DNA from: CAYXDR01 sp046498185
Lineage (GTDB): Bacteria; Desulfobacterota; DSM-4660; Desulfatiglandales; Desulfatiglandaceae
DNA length: 34,306 nt
Direction of reading: 5' to 3'
Assembly: GCA_046498185.1 (NCBI GenBank)
Contig: JAWOBE010000139.1
Location: forward strand, 1 to 34,306
This document shows positions 7,331-15,739 of the stretch, piece by piece (the stretch's first letter is position 1; each line of letters starts with the position of its first letter). The notes beneath the pieces were generated by a model that saw only the letters and a program-made list of their open reading frames with translations, was not told the DNA's origin and made no database searches. Made by a program: the position numbers and the translations under genes.

Positions 7331-9069
7331 GAGTTCGGCTTGCAAAAACCGCCGGTTTCTGCATGGGAGTACGCCGTGCGATGGAAATCGTTTTAACCCA
7401 CGCAAATAAAACAAAAGAACCTATATACACCTATGGTCCGCTGATCCACAACCGCCAGGTGCTCGATATGCTCCAGTCTAAAGGCATTTACAGTGTGGAC
7501 ACTTTAGATTCTCTTGAATCCGGGACTATCGTGGTAAGAGCCCACGGGATCCCCCCCGCAACTCGTAGTTTAATCAAAAACAGCGGCCTGAAGCTCGTCG
7601 ATGCGACCTGCCCCAGGGTAGCCAAAGTCCAGAGCATAATACGATCACAGAGCAGAAACGGTCATCCAACAATCATCGCGGGGGATCGTAACCATGCAGA
7701 AGTCGTGGGCCTTCTGGGCTACAGCTGCACACCGGCATATGTTGTCAGCGACGTAGAAGATATTTCTTCTCTACCCCAACTTGACAAGCCCTTTCTCGTA
7801 GCCCAGACAACCCATAACGCAATCACTTTCCGGGAAATTGTTGCGCTCCTCAAACAACGCTACCCGTATATGACCGTGTTCAATACAATCTGTGAAGCCA
7901 CCTGCGAAAGGCAGGAAGAAGTCCGCCTGCTTGCAGCCAGTGTCGACGCGATGGTGGTTGTAGGCGGTTATCACAGTGCGAATACAAACCGGCTCGCACA
8001 AATATCCAAGGCCTGCGGCATCCCGACTTTTCACGTGGAAACGGATACAGACCTGGATAGGGAAGCCCTCACCAGAATGGACGTGATCGGGGTTACGGCC
8101 GGCGCATCTACACCGAGCTGGATGATCCGCAACGTCCTCAAAGAAGTGGAAGCTGTCAAAAGCGCTGGTGAAAATCGCTTCACAAAGAAGCTCAAAAAGG
8201 TTGCCGCGACAGGCGTGCAAAGCAACATTCTATGTGCTTTCAGCGCCCTCGGCCTGGCTCATGCCGCTTCGATATTGTCCGCGCGTCCTTCAACCTTCGT
8301 ATTCCCGTCTCTCGCTTCTCTCTATGTTTTCGCTGTTCATATAAGCAATCGTTTTCTGGATCGGGGCGCAAGCGCTTACAACGATCCGGGACGTGCTGCA
8401 TTCCTTTCGGCCCACAGAAGACAGCTGTTGGCCGCGGGAATCGCCGCCGCCGCCGCAGGGATGTTTATATCGGCTTTTGTGGGGATTTTCACATTTATCG
8501 CTTTTTTCTTTTTGATTTTCGCAGGCGTCGTTTACAGTTTTCCGATCTTTCCATCAGGCATTCGAAAAGGATTGAAATTTGGTAAAATTAAGGACATCCC
8601 CGGTTCCAGAAGCCTGTCCGAAGCCATCGGCTGGACTGCTGTGATAGCAATCCTTCCGTTGCTGGACCAACTGTCCACGGTCTCTTCCCCAGATCTTTTT
8701 ACCGTTTTGATGGTTCTGATTCTAAGTTATATCCGAGCCCTCTTTTTTGATGTCTTCCAAACACAGGGGGATCTTATTGTCGGAACCGAGACACTGCCTG
8801 TAATTCTCGGAGAAGCAAAGACAATTAAAATAATTAAATGGTTGTTAGTTTCGGCGGCCTGCCTTTTGATCGCCGCTCCGGTCGTCGGCTTGACGAACAT
8901 TTTCAGCTTTATCATGTTGATTCCCGTCATTGCCCTATCTTTATGCGTATCCGCCTACCAGGAAAGACGCATTAGTCCCGGTCCCAACCTTGATGCAATG
9001 GTCGAAGTCAGCTTCATCCTCGCAGGCCTACTTGGCGTAATATGGCAGATATCGCAATGCCTGAGGTAA
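7327..9069 (+). CDS. ispH: IspH (HMBPP reductase) fused to a UbiA-like prenyltransferase domain
   Basis: This 580-residue protein joins two isoprenoid enzymes. Residues 1-280 are IspH, the [4Fe-4S] reductase that ends the MEP pathway by making IPP and DMAPP: the cluster ligands C12 (GFCMGV), C95 (DATCPRV) and C189 (ICEAT) and the substrate histidines H41, H73 and H123 are present, and GASTPSW near 260 is the usual C-terminal site. Residues about 300-580 are a run of 7-9 membrane segments resembling UbiA enzymes, which transfer a prenyl chain to an aromatic or glycerol acceptor. The first Asp motif is NRFLDRGASAYND, a loose version of NDxxDxxxD; the second, DVFQTQGDLIVGTETLPVILG split over 495-515, is regular. 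The TTG start has AGGAG seven bases upstream and overlaps the dusB stop. The frame is continuous, with no sign of a missed stop between the domains. The acceptor substrate is unknown. Confidence 0.88.
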   Translation: MRVRLAKTAGFCMGVRRAMEIVLTHANKTKEPIYTYGPLIHNRQVLDMLQSKGIYSVDTLDSLESGTIVVRAHGIPPATRSLIKNSGLKLVDATCPRVAKVQSIIRSQSRNGHPTIIAGDRNHAEVVGLLGYSCTPAYVVSDVEDISSLPQLDKPFLVAQTTHNAITFREIVALLKQRYPYMTVFNTICEATCERQEEVRLLAASVDAMVVVGGYHSANTNRLAQISKACGIPTFHVETDTDLDREALTRMDVIGVTAGASTPSWMIRNVLKEVEAVKSAGENRFTKKLKKVAATGVQSNILCAFSALGLAHAASILSARPSTFVFPSLASLYVFAVHISNRFLDRGASAYNDPGRAAFLSAHRRQLLAAGIAAAAAGMFISAFVGIFTFIAFFFLIFAGVVYSFPIFPSGIRKGLKFGKIKDIPGSRSLSEAIGWTAVIAILPLLDQLSTVSSPDLFTVLMVLILSYIRALFFDVFQTQGDLIVGTETLPVILGEAKTIKIIKWLLVSAACLLIAAPVVGLTNIFSFIMLIPVIALSLCVSAYQERRISPGPNLDAMVEVSFILAGLLGVIWQISQCLR

Positions 9070-9944
9070 GCGTCATCATACCGACCTTCAACCGCTCAAC
9101 GATGGTGCAGCGGGCGCTGCAATCGGTCCTCGAACAGGATTATCAAAACTTTGAAGTAATTGTAGTCGATGACGGGTCCAGCGATAACACGATAAACCGA
9201 ATTCCGACAGGCAAGATCGTAAAACTACTTGTTCATCCATCAAATCGTGGAGTTTCGGCCGCAAGAAATACCGGCATAAGGTATTGTTCCGGCCGCTACA
9301 TAGCCTTTCTCGACTCCGACGACTACTGGCTTCCCGGGAAACTTAATCGCCAGACCGCCTTTTTTAATACAAACCCTTCCTCTGTTGCCTGCCAGACCGA
9401 TGAAAGATGGATCCGACGCGGCAAAAGGGTCAGTCCCCGGAAACGGCATAAGAAACCTTCAGGTGATATCTTTGAACGAAGTTTGGAACTGTGCCTCGTA
9501 AGCCCGTCTTCGGTAATGTTGAAAAAGAGCCTGTTTGATGAGGTCGGCCTGTTCGATGAAATGCTCCCGGCCTGTGAAGATTATGATCTATGGCTGAGAA
9601 TCGCCTGTCGCCATCCGATTCACCTGATCCCAGAAGAACTCTCGGTTAGAGAAGGCGGGAGACAGGACCAGCTTTCTGCGTCCTTCGCAGGGATGGATCT
9701 GTTCCGAATACGATCGCTGGTAAAGTTACTGCATTACAGTCCTTTGAATCCCCAACAACGTAAGGCCGTGATCGAAACCTTGGCGCGAAAAAGCAAAATA
9801 TACGCAGACGGGTGCATGAAAAGAGGACGGGTCGAGGAAGCGGAATTTTTTCAATCACTACCCAACCGTGTTTTCATGGCCGATATCGGGTCCTGTAGCC
9901 CCGTAACAGCACAGGAGATCCCGGTCAGGTTTTTTATAAACTGA
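9042..9944 (+). CDS. Family 2 glycosyltransferase
   Basis: This 300-residue GT-A fold enzyme begins with VSVIIPTFNRSTMVQRALQS, followed by VIVVDDGSSDNT near residue 40, GVSAARNTGI near 70 and the metal/nucleotide-sugar site FLDSDDYWLPGK around residue 90 (DxD type). ACEDYDLWLRI near 180 fits the acceptor-base motif (ED). No membrane segment is seen, so it should be cytoplasmic or peripheral and act on surface polysaccharide, lipid or protein glycans. It overlaps the ispH-ubiA-like gene by 28 bases and could act on a polyprenyl carrier, but this is only suggested by position. An alternative ATG at 9057 would shorten it by 5 residues. It ends 17 bases before the converging cooT gene. Confidence 0.9.
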   Translation: MADIAMPEVSVIIPTFNRSTMVQRALQSVLEQDYQNFEVIVVDDGSSDNTINRIPTGKIVKLLVHPSNRGVSAARNTGIRYCSGRYIAFLDSDDYWLPGKLNRQTAFFNTNPSSVACQTDERWIRRGKRVSPRKRHKKPSGDIFERSLELCLVSPSSVMLKKSLFDEVGLFDEMLPACEDYDLWLRIACRHPIHLIPEELSVREGGRQDQLSASFAGMDLFRIRSLVKLLHYSPLNPQQRKAVIETLARKSKIYADGCMKRGRVEEAEFFQSLPNRVFMADIGSCSPVTAQEIPVRFFIN

Positions 9945-9961
9945 CAGGGAAAAAGTATGGG

Positions 9962-10171
9962 TCATTCATTATCGTCAAGGTTTTCCGTGCTTTCCACAAT
10001 AACCTTGTGATCGAGTAGCGAAAACCTTTTCACTTTACCATGCAGAGTTTCACTTTCTCCAAAAAGATTTACTATCTTCAAATTATCGCCTTCGACTACC
10101 AATTTGTCCAGATGTTCAAAATAAGGGCTCGAACCCTGCCCATTTTGTATATAAATCGTCGATTCACACAT
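9962..10171 (-). CDS. cooT: CooT-family small nickel-binding protein
   Basis: This 69-residue protein starts MCESTIYI and continues with alternating short beta strands (LDKLVVEGDNLKIVNLFGE, then LHGKVKRFSLLDHKVIVES). Length, the invariant Met-Cys start and the strand pattern match CooT (PF10133), described in Rhodospirillum rubrum as a Ni(II)-binding homodimer made together with CO dehydrogenase, in which Cys2 is needed for metal binding. The ATG at 10171 follows GGAGG by nine bases and overlaps the stop of the DUF3842 gene by 8 bases, so the two are translated together. The CODH/ACS genes lie about 16 kb away on the other strand. Relatives occur in organisms without CODH, so a wider nickel-handling role is possible. 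Confidence 0.8.
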   Translation of the reverse strand: MCESTIYIQNGQGSSPYFEHLDKLVVEGDNLKIVNLFGESETLHGKVKRFSLLDHKVIVESTENLDDNE

Positions 10172-10580
10172 CTTCCAACACCTCCATGATTTTCTCTACG
10201 GCGCGGTCAACCAGATGAGGCAGCGGTTCATCACTGACTCCTACTATCGTAACTCCTTCCTGTGCAAGCGGTATCAGTATTTTTCGCGCCCGGGAGCTGG
10301 ATATCGCCATCGCCATTTTTTCTGTCATTTCCCCCATCATTGCATTGGCCATCAATATCGCTATGGACCCGATTATAAGATCGGCTGCTGCAGCCGAGTG
10401 GACTATCGCGTTTTCGCCGGTCGCGCCACGGTTGGCTCCAGCCTTCATCATCCTAGAGGTAGCTATTGAATTTGTTCCAAGTGCGTCTATCAAAACCGAC
10501 TCACCAAGCCTGTTCCTGACACCTTTTATTACAACAGCCCCGATTCCCCCGCCATGCCCGTCAACGACTACAATATGCAC
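10164..10580 (-). CDS. DUF3842 family protein
   Basis: This 138-residue protein has a Rossmann-like start, IVVVDGHGGGIGAVVIKGV, with a glycine-rich loop at residues about 7-14, then ALGTNSIATSRMMKAGANRG, GENAIVHSAAAADLIIGSIA and a conserved tail (KMAMAISSSRARKILIPL). These match the DUF3842 family, whose biochemical role is unknown as far as I know. The GTG start at 10580 follows AGGGGTGA. It sits directly upstream of cooT with an 8-base overlap, which suggests a job in metal or cofactor handling alongside CooT. The glycine-rich loop could bind a nucleotide, but this is not proven. plsY diverges from it. Confidence 0.78.
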   Translation of the reverse strand: MHIVVVDGHGGGIGAVVIKGVRNRLGESVLIDALGTNSIATSRMMKAGANRGATGENAIVHSAAAADLIIGSIAILMANAMMGEMTEKMAMAISSSRARKILIPLAQEGVTIVGVSDEPLPHLVDRAVEKIMEVLEDV

Positions 10581-10697
10581 TGGTTGTCACCCCTTTTTCC
10601 ACACTGATAGGGGAAATTGGTCCCCGGGTTCCACTTTCAGCCCAACCCCCTTTTCAATCTCCCTCATTGGGAAATTAGACGGTGGATTTAGGTTTTA

Positions 10698-10747
10698 ATT
10701 GCAAGGCCTCCGCTGTGTGTGTAGTATAATTCAATTAATTTTGCAAT
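10698..10747 (+). promoter_or_regulatory. Candidate promoter and inverted repeat upstream of plsY
   Basis: A TATAAT hexamer lies at 10725-10730 with TTGCAA at 10699-10704; the 20-base spacer is longer than the usual 17, so the -35 call is weak. ATTGCAA (10698-10704) and TTGCAAT (10741-10747) are exact inverted copies flanking the -10 element, a possible operator. The DUF3842 gene is transcribed away from this region. Confidence 0.3.
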
Positions 10748-10791
10748 GTCGTTGTAATTCATCTTTTTGCCATCCGGGGCGACTTTTGATT

Positions 10792-11406
10792 GTGGAACCA
10801 TTATTGTTTATTTTTGTTATTTTATCTTATCTCGCAGGTTCGATTCCATTCGGGAAAATCATCGCCCGGATGGTAAAAGGGCTCGATATTTCGACTGTAG
10901 GCAGCCGAAACATTGGCGCGACCAATGTAGCGCGGGAAATCGGCTTGAAATGGGGATTACTCACATTATTATTGGATTGCCTGAAGGGTTTGGGGCCAAG
11001 TGCCGTAGCATTCGCTTTTTACAAGGGAAATTTCAATCCAGCAACAGTTGCATGGGTGAGCGGGCTGGCTGCCTTCATTGGCCACCAGTTTTCGCTTTTT
11101 CTCAAATTCAAGGGCGGCAAGGGCGTAGCCACCGCTCTCGGAGTTTTTCTCGTCCTTTGCCCACTCTGCGCCGCCGGGTCCCTGGCGCTTTTCGTCGTGC
11201 TGGTGTATTTAATGGGTTACATTTCGCTTGCTTCCATGGCTGCTTCGGTAGCTATGCCTTTTTTCCTGCTCCTTTCAACGAAACCGCCGATCCATGCAGG
11301 GATGGCCTTATTGATTTCAGGTTTGATAGCCCTTGCCCACCGAGACAACATCAGACGATTGCTACAAAATCAGGAGCCTAAATGGCGAAGGAAAACGCCT
11401 AGGTGA
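10792..11406 (+). CDS. plsY: Acyl-phosphate:glycerol-3-phosphate acyltransferase PlsY
   Basis: This 204-residue membrane enzyme moves an acyl group from acyl phosphate to glycerol-3-phosphate, the first step of phospholipid synthesis in most bacteria. It has five or more hydrophobic segments and all three PlsY motifs: SIPFGKI followed by VGSRNIGATNVAR (residues about 37-49), KFKGGKGVAT near 105, and LIALAHRDNIRRL near the C-terminus. The GTG at 10792 follows GGGGCGA by 9 bases; a TTG at 10786 is closer to that site and less likely. The 3' end overlaps the converging parB gene by 8 bases, so no separate terminator exists between them. Confidence 0.93.
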   Translation: MEPLLFIFVILSYLAGSIPFGKIIARMVKGLDISTVGSRNIGATNVAREIGLKWGLLTLLLDCLKGLGPSAVAFAFYKGNFNPATVAWVSGLAAFIGHQFSLFLKFKGGKGVATALGVFLVLCPLCAAGSLALFVVLVYLMGYISLASMAASVAMPFFLLLSTKPPIHAGMALLISGLIALAHRDNIRRLLQNQEPKWRRKTPR

Positions 11407-12244
11407 GAATACCCAGAAGCCGGTCCAACTCTTCGTCTGAATAGAAATGGATTACTATACGGCCTCCCTTTTTCTTTTTTGCAATTTCCACGTTTGTGCC
11501 CAAAGAACGTTTGAGATTTTCTGACAGGGAATGATAATAGGATTGGGCGTCGTCTTTTGGTTTTTTCAATCCTCTGGTATCTGTCAGCCTCTTTGCTGCA
11601 TTTTCCGCCTGGCGTACAGTCATGCCGCGCTTAATGATCAAATCCCTGAAGCTTTTTCTCCCGCCTTCGTCTTTTATCCCCGCAATGACCCTTGCGTGGC
11701 CCATGCTCAGCCGTCCTTCCACCACATCCTGCTGGATCGCCTTGGAAAGAGTCAAAAGCCTCAATGAATTGGCGATGGTTGATCTGTCCCGGCCAAGGCG
11801 CTGCGCAATGGTTTCCTGGGTGGACCCGCCTTCATCAAGGAGACGGCGGTAGGCCATCGCCTCCTCTATCGGATTCAAGTCTTTTCGATGCAGGTTTTCG
11901 ATTAACGCCAGTTCCAGCATTTCCCTGCCGCTTGCCTCCCTGACTATCACGGGCACCCGATCCAGGCCCGCTTTTTGCGCAGCACGCCACCTACGCTCGC
12001 CCGCGATCAAGCGGTAGCCTGATTCGCGTTTGCTCACAAGCAGAGGGGTAACGATTCCACTTTCTTTTACCGAGTCAACCAGGCTGACAAAATCCGGCCC
12101 TGAAAAATCGCTCCTCGGCTGATATGGGTTCGGGTCTATAAGGGCGACAGGACACATGAAAAATCTCTGATCGGCTTCATTGAACCCTTCTTTATCAGGA
12201 ATGAGCGCGGATAATCCTTTACCCAGTGCCTTTCGTTTTTGCAT
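11399..12244 (-). CDS. parB: Chromosome-partitioning protein ParB (CTP-dependent clamp)
   Basis: This 281-residue protein binds parS, spreads and works with ParA to segregate origins. The N-terminal LGKGLSALI is typical. Residues about 30-110 form the CTPase domain with GERRWRA at 82-88 and LIENLHRKDLNPIEEA at 114-129, followed by a helix-turn-helix (TIAQRLGRDRSTIANSLRLL, 145-164) and a C-terminal dimerisation part ending in LGILT. It follows parA by six bases as in nearly all parAB operons. A matching parS lies upstream of parA at 13272-13287. Confidence 0.95.
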   Translation of the reverse strand: MQKRKALGKGLSALIPDKEGFNEADQRFFMCPVALIDPNPYQPRSDFSGPDFVSLVDSVKESGIVTPLLVSKRESGYRLIAGERRWRAAQKAGLDRVPVIVREASGREMLELALIENLHRKDLNPIEEAMAYRRLLDEGGSTQETIAQRLGRDRSTIANSLRLLTLSKAIQQDVVEGRLSMGHARVIAGIKDEGGRKSFRDLIIKRGMTVRQAENAAKRLTDTRGLKKPKDDAQSYYHSLSENLKRSLGTNVEIAKKKKGGRIVIHFYSDEELDRLLGILT

Positions 12245-12250
12245 TTAAGG

Positions 12251-13012
12251 TTATTTCCTCCGTAGGATCTCGGTTGCAAGGCTGAGATAACTCTGGGCGC
12301 CAGAGGAGCGGATATCATAAAGCAGCACCGGCTTTCCATGGCTCGGTGCCTCGCTCAGCCTCACATTCCGTGGTATCATCGTCTCGTATACATAACCGGG
12401 AAAATATTCACGGACTTCCTTTGCAACCTGTTCGGAAAGATTGTTTCTTTTATCATACATCGTCAAAAGTATGCCCTGCAAACGTAGACCCGGATTCAAA
12501 CTTTTTCTCACTGCCTTTACGGTTTTCAAAAGTTGGGACAGGCCTTCGAGGGCATAATATTCACACTGGAGGGGAATCAGCACGGCATCGGAAGCCGTCA
12601 TCGCATTTACAGTCAAGTAACCCAATGACGGGGGGCAGTCGAGGAGTATATAGCGATATGACTTGCGAAGGGTATCGAGAGATTTTTTCAATCTGAACTC
12701 TCTATCGGGCTGGGCTGCGATATCGACCTCGGCTCCAATCAGACGTTCATCGGCGGGAATCATACCAAGGGCCGGCAAAGCGGATTTGACTATTGTAGAA
12801 GACGCTTCCACCCCGTCAAAGAGCAGGTCATAGGTGCCGGCTGTAAGCGACGGGCGGTCGAGACCCATTCCGGTGGTTGCATTGCCCTGGGGGTCGCAAT
12901 CTACAAGCAGACAAGGCTGCTCGGCGGCGGCGAATGATGCAGCCAGGTTCACTGCGGTTGTAGTCTTACCTACTCCGCCTTTCTGGTTGGCTATCGATAT
13001 GATCAAAGACAT
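12251..13012 (-). CDS. parA: Chromosome-partitioning ATPase ParA (Soj)
   Basis: This 253-residue ATPase has the deviant Walker A motif NQKGGVGKTTTAVNLAASF at residues 9-27, VDCDPQGNATTGMG near 40, and the switch YRYILLDCPPSLGYLTVNA near 112. ParA forms ATP-dependent gradients on the nucleoid that move ParB-parS complexes. I take the ATG at 13012, where the conserved MSLIISIANQKGG begins; longer frames toward 13288 read through the repeat element and the parS site and are not family-like. No strong Shine-Dalgarno sequence precedes 13012. The gene shares an operon with parB. Confidence 0.95.
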   Translation of the reverse strand: MSLIISIANQKGGVGKTTTAVNLAASFAAAEQPCLLVDCDPQGNATTGMGLDRPSLTAGTYDLLFDGVEASSTIVKSALPALGMIPADERLIGAEVDIAAQPDREFRLKKSLDTLRKSYRYILLDCPPSLGYLTVNAMTASDAVLIPLQCEYYALEGLSQLLKTVKAVRKSLNPGLRLQGILLTMYDKRNNLSEQVAKEVREYFPGYVYETMIPRNVRLSEAPSHGKPVLLYDIRSSGAQSYLSLATEILRRK

Positions 13013-13087
13013 TTCATTTGAATGTTCAATTCCTGAGCGAAGGTCATTTTTGAGGCCGCATGAGCGGCGTATAAATCTTGATGAAAC

Positions 13088-13230
13088 CGTAAAAAGTCGA
13101 AACAACCATGTCCCTCGGTGTCGGGGTCGCTGTCGGCGTCGGTATTGGAATTTGACGGGCGACCTTTTCGACCCCGATACCCACGCCGACGCCGAAAAGG
13201 CGAGGATGGTACTTTTTACGACGCCGTCAA
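13088..13230. repeat. Composite nested inverted repeat upstream of parA
   Basis: GTAAAAAGT (13089-13097) and ACTTTTTAC (13211-13219) are exact inverted arms. Inside them, ACCAT-gtc-CCTCG on the left pairs with CGAGGATGGT on the right, and the cores GTCGGGGTCG...CGGCGTCGG and CGACCCCGA...GCCGACGCCG are complementary in nested fashion. The right end carries ACTTTTTACGACGCCGTCAA (13211-13230), identical over 20 bases to 18729-18748. The left arm (13088-13117), read on the minus strand, matches 18709-18738 at 28 of 30 positions. It is a member of a dispersed repeat family, here between parA and parS. Confidence 0.8.
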
Positions 13231-13271
13231 TCTTGATAACACAACAACCGGTCGTTGAAAAGCAAAATGAA

Positions 13272-13287
13272 TGTTTCACGTGAAACA
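13272..13287. promoter_or_regulatory. parS centromere site
   Basis: TGTTTCACGTGAAACA is a perfect 16-base palindrome and matches the nearly universal chromosomal parS consensus TGTTNCACGTGAAACA exactly. It is 260 bases upstream of parA and about 3.8 kb from dnaA, the expected origin-proximal position. ParB encoded beside it should load here. Confidence 0.93.
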
Positions 13288-13288
13288 T

Positions 13289-13872
13289 GTAGTCAAGACT
13301 GTCCTTCAGACCTCCATCCCATGTTCATCCGCGCCTGGTTCTTTTGTCTTGCTCCTTCCGCAAAAAACCGGGCGATTCATCATCTTAAAAGCTTATGCAT
13401 AACTGAGCGGTTGTATCCCCCACCACGGAGAAAAATTTTGTCATTCCCCTATCGTTGTAAAGTTCGGTATCGGATTTGGTTTGTTAAACCTGCTCTTATG
13501 GTAAAAACCATACATCGCAAAACTGCAAATATTTAAAAAAAATAGTCGCTTCTACGCGACGCTATTATTTTATACTGTTAAATCAGAATGTTACTATTAT
13601 AGATATCTAACTCTCTTCATAAAAAAATATTATTTCGGTACAAATAATAGCAAACATGCATTCATCGAAACCACCTTGCTCTCGGTTTTTCTCTCCCCGC
13701 CACATTATATTTATGCTTAATTTTCGCAATAAATGAATTTAAATACACCGGGTTATGATACTTTATCTTTTTACCCTTTTGCGGCATAATCATTGCATGA
13801 TGGAATTTTCTCTTTAATCATTTAATTATCTAATTATTTAACTATTTATTATTAGGTAAAGGGGTTAATAAA
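13289..13872. other. AT-rich intergenic region between parS and the DASS gene
   Basis: No gene is supported in these 584 bases. It holds an imperfect hairpin at 13540-13566 (AATAG-CGC ... GCG-CTATT) next to A/T runs, which may act as a terminator or a structured leader, and a TTATGCATA at about 13393, one mismatch from a DnaA box. From 13740 on the sequence becomes very AT-rich, with runs of TAATTATTTAAC, up to the ribosome-binding site of the DASS gene, so its promoter should lie there. Confidence 0.5.
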
Positions 13873-15624
13873 ATGAATTCAAAGAAGACAAGTAACCATT
13901 ACACTGCGAGGAACAAAATAGGTTTGATCGGAGGTGTTATTATCTTGCTGCTAATCTTGATATCGCCCGCTCCTTCAAGCATGTACAATGTCGCCGCCAA
14001 AAGCGCGCTTGCCAAGGCGGACGCCGCGTTTATCAAGAATGCAGTCGCCGAAAATATTATTGAAACCGACCCGAACGGGAAACTTGCCGCTATCAAAGAC
14101 TTGGACCGCTTTCTGGTTTTTTCCAAGGCCCAGGCGCCCAAGGTACATTCACTCATCATAAAAAAAACCACCGCGATGAAAGGTTGCCTGGCGGTGATGA
14201 TGACAATGGTCATATGGTGGATATGTGAATCACTTCCGTGGGGAGTAACCGCGCTACTTCCGGTCGCGCTTTTCCCGCTTTTAGGCGTTGCCAATGCCAA
14301 GGCCACGTGCGCTCCATATGGAAACCCCACCATATTATTTTTTATCGCCGCATTTTTTATTGCACAGGCCTTGCTCAAATGGAATCTCCACACCCGGATC
14401 GCACTCGCCATAGTATCCAAAATCGGTGTAAGTCCCAAAAGAATCGTGCTCGGCTTCATGGCGGCCTGCGCCTTCCTTTCAATGTTGATATCCAACACCG
14501 CTACAACAATGATGATGATGCCCATGGCGCTCGCAATAATACTTCATACCGCCCAGGTGGGCCAACGATTGCAGGAAAAGGGCCAGTTGCAGTCCGTTGA
14601 TTTCACCGCCGGCAAATACGTTTTTGGAAGCTGCCTGATGCTCGGAATAGCGTTTTCGGCAAACAGCGGCGGAATGGGGACGATTATAGGCACGCCTCCA
14701 AATATGATTTTTGCAGGTCAACTTTCGATGCTTTTTCCGAATGCACCCAAGGTCGATTTCGCCAACTGGCTTATCCTCGGCCTGCCCCTCTCCATCGTTA
14801 CAACCCTGGCGATCTGGTTCCTGCTCGTGTACCTCCTGAGACGCCCTGAAATAAAGGAGATACCCGGTGGAGCCGATTTAATAAAGGAAGAACGCAGCAA
14901 ACTGGGTGCTTGGACCAAAGGAGAAAAAGTGGTGGGCACTATTCTTTTGCTAACCGCGCTGGCATGGATTTTCCGGGCTGAAAAAATGATAGGTGGAGTA
15001 AAGATAATCGGCCTTTCCACCTTTTTTCCATGGGTCCACGATTCAACCATAGCAATCATCGCCGCCATACTCCTCTTTTCCATCCCCATCAGCCTTGAAA
15101 AGAATGATTTCGCGCTTTCGTGGGATTGGGCGGTTAAAATACCGTGGGGCATCGTACTGTTGTTCGGAGGGGGGTTTTCTCTGGCCGCCGGCCTTACATC
15201 GACCGGCGCGGCAACATGGATAGCATCTCTATTGACCGGTCTTGCGGGTATGCCGCTGTTCTGGCTTATGCTGGTCATCGCGCTGGTGGTAGCAGCCCTC
15301 TCCACTGTCGCCACCAACACCGCTACCGCTACAGTATTTATGCCTATCCTGGGAACCCTCGCTATCGCCACTTCCTTTGATCCTCGTTTTCTGATGGCAC
15401 TCGGTGCCCTTGCCTCCCAGTGCGCCTACGCACTCCCGGTCTCTACGACCTGTAACGCCATCTGCTTTGGTTCAGGGTATATTCGAATGATGGATATGTT
15501 TAAATATGGTCTTATTATTGCTTTTATAGGTGTTTTAATAGTTGTCGTAGGTTTGTTGACCTTAGGAGGACCTTCTTTTGGGATGTCTCCATATGTTGTT
15601 CCTTCATGGTTGACGGCACCCTAA
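13873..15624 (+). CDS. DASS (SLC13) family sodium:anion symporter
   Basis: This 583-residue membrane protein belongs to the divalent anion:Na+ symporters that import dicarboxylates or sulfate. Both SNT-type sodium/substrate motifs are visible: SNTATTMMMMPMAL near residue 200 and ATNTATATVFMPIL near 482, along with WICESLPWGVTALLPVALFP near 116, and GGMGTIIGTPPN near 265. About 70 hydrophilic residues (35-103) separate the first hydrophobic segment from the next, a larger external or periplasmic loop than I expect for the family. The ATG at 13873 follows AAAGGGG. It stands alone; an inverted repeat follows it. Substrate choice between C4-dicarboxylate and sulfate cannot be settled from sequence. 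Confidence 0.9.
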   Translation: MNSKKTSNHYTARNKIGLIGGVIILLLILISPAPSSMYNVAAKSALAKADAAFIKNAVAENIIETDPNGKLAAIKDLDRFLVFSKAQAPKVHSLIIKKTTAMKGCLAVMMTMVIWWICESLPWGVTALLPVALFPLLGVANAKATCAPYGNPTILFFIAAFFIAQALLKWNLHTRIALAIVSKIGVSPKRIVLGFMAACAFLSMLISNTATTMMMMPMALAIILHTAQVGQRLQEKGQLQSVDFTAGKYVFGSCLMLGIAFSANSGGMGTIIGTPPNMIFAGQLSMLFPNAPKVDFANWLILGLPLSIVTTLAIWFLLVYLLRRPEIKEIPGGADLIKEERSKLGAWTKGEKVVGTILLLTALAWIFRAEKMIGGVKIIGLSTFFPWVHDSTIAIIAAILLFSIPISLEKNDFALSWDWAVKIPWGIVLLFGGGFSLAAGLTSTGAATWIASLLTGLAGMPLFWLMLVIALVVAALSTVATNTATATVFMPILGTLAIATSFDPRFLMALGALASQCAYALPVSTTCNAICFGSGYIRMMDMFKYGLIIAFIGVLIVVVGLLTLGGPSFGMSPYVVPSWLTAP

Positions 15625-15640
15625 TATTATACTTGCCTGA

Positions 15641-15704
15641 TCGGGGTCGGAATCGATATCGGGGTTGAAAAACCCGCCGACTCAACTTCCGATACCGACC
15701 CCGA
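15641..15704. repeat. Inverted repeat after the DASS gene
   Basis: TCGGGGTCGGAATCG (15641-15655) and CCGATACCGACCCCGA (15689-15704) form an inverted pair with one mismatch in the shared part, enclosing a small GGGTT...AACCC hairpin (about 15663-15675). The arm sequence (TCGGGGTCGG, CGATACCGACCCCGA) is the same type as the core of the element at 13088-13230, so both belong to one family of palindromic intergenic repeats. Lying 17 bases after the stop, it may also end transcription, although no T-run follows. Confidence 0.7.
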
Positions 15705-15739
15705 GGAACATGAACTCACGGCGATTTAAGGGAAACATT

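Noticed and set aside
12251..13288. Longer ParA starting at the parS palindrome (MFHVKH)
   Set aside because: The extension reads through the repeat element and has no similarity to ParA; the conserved start MSLIISIANQKGG fits 13012.
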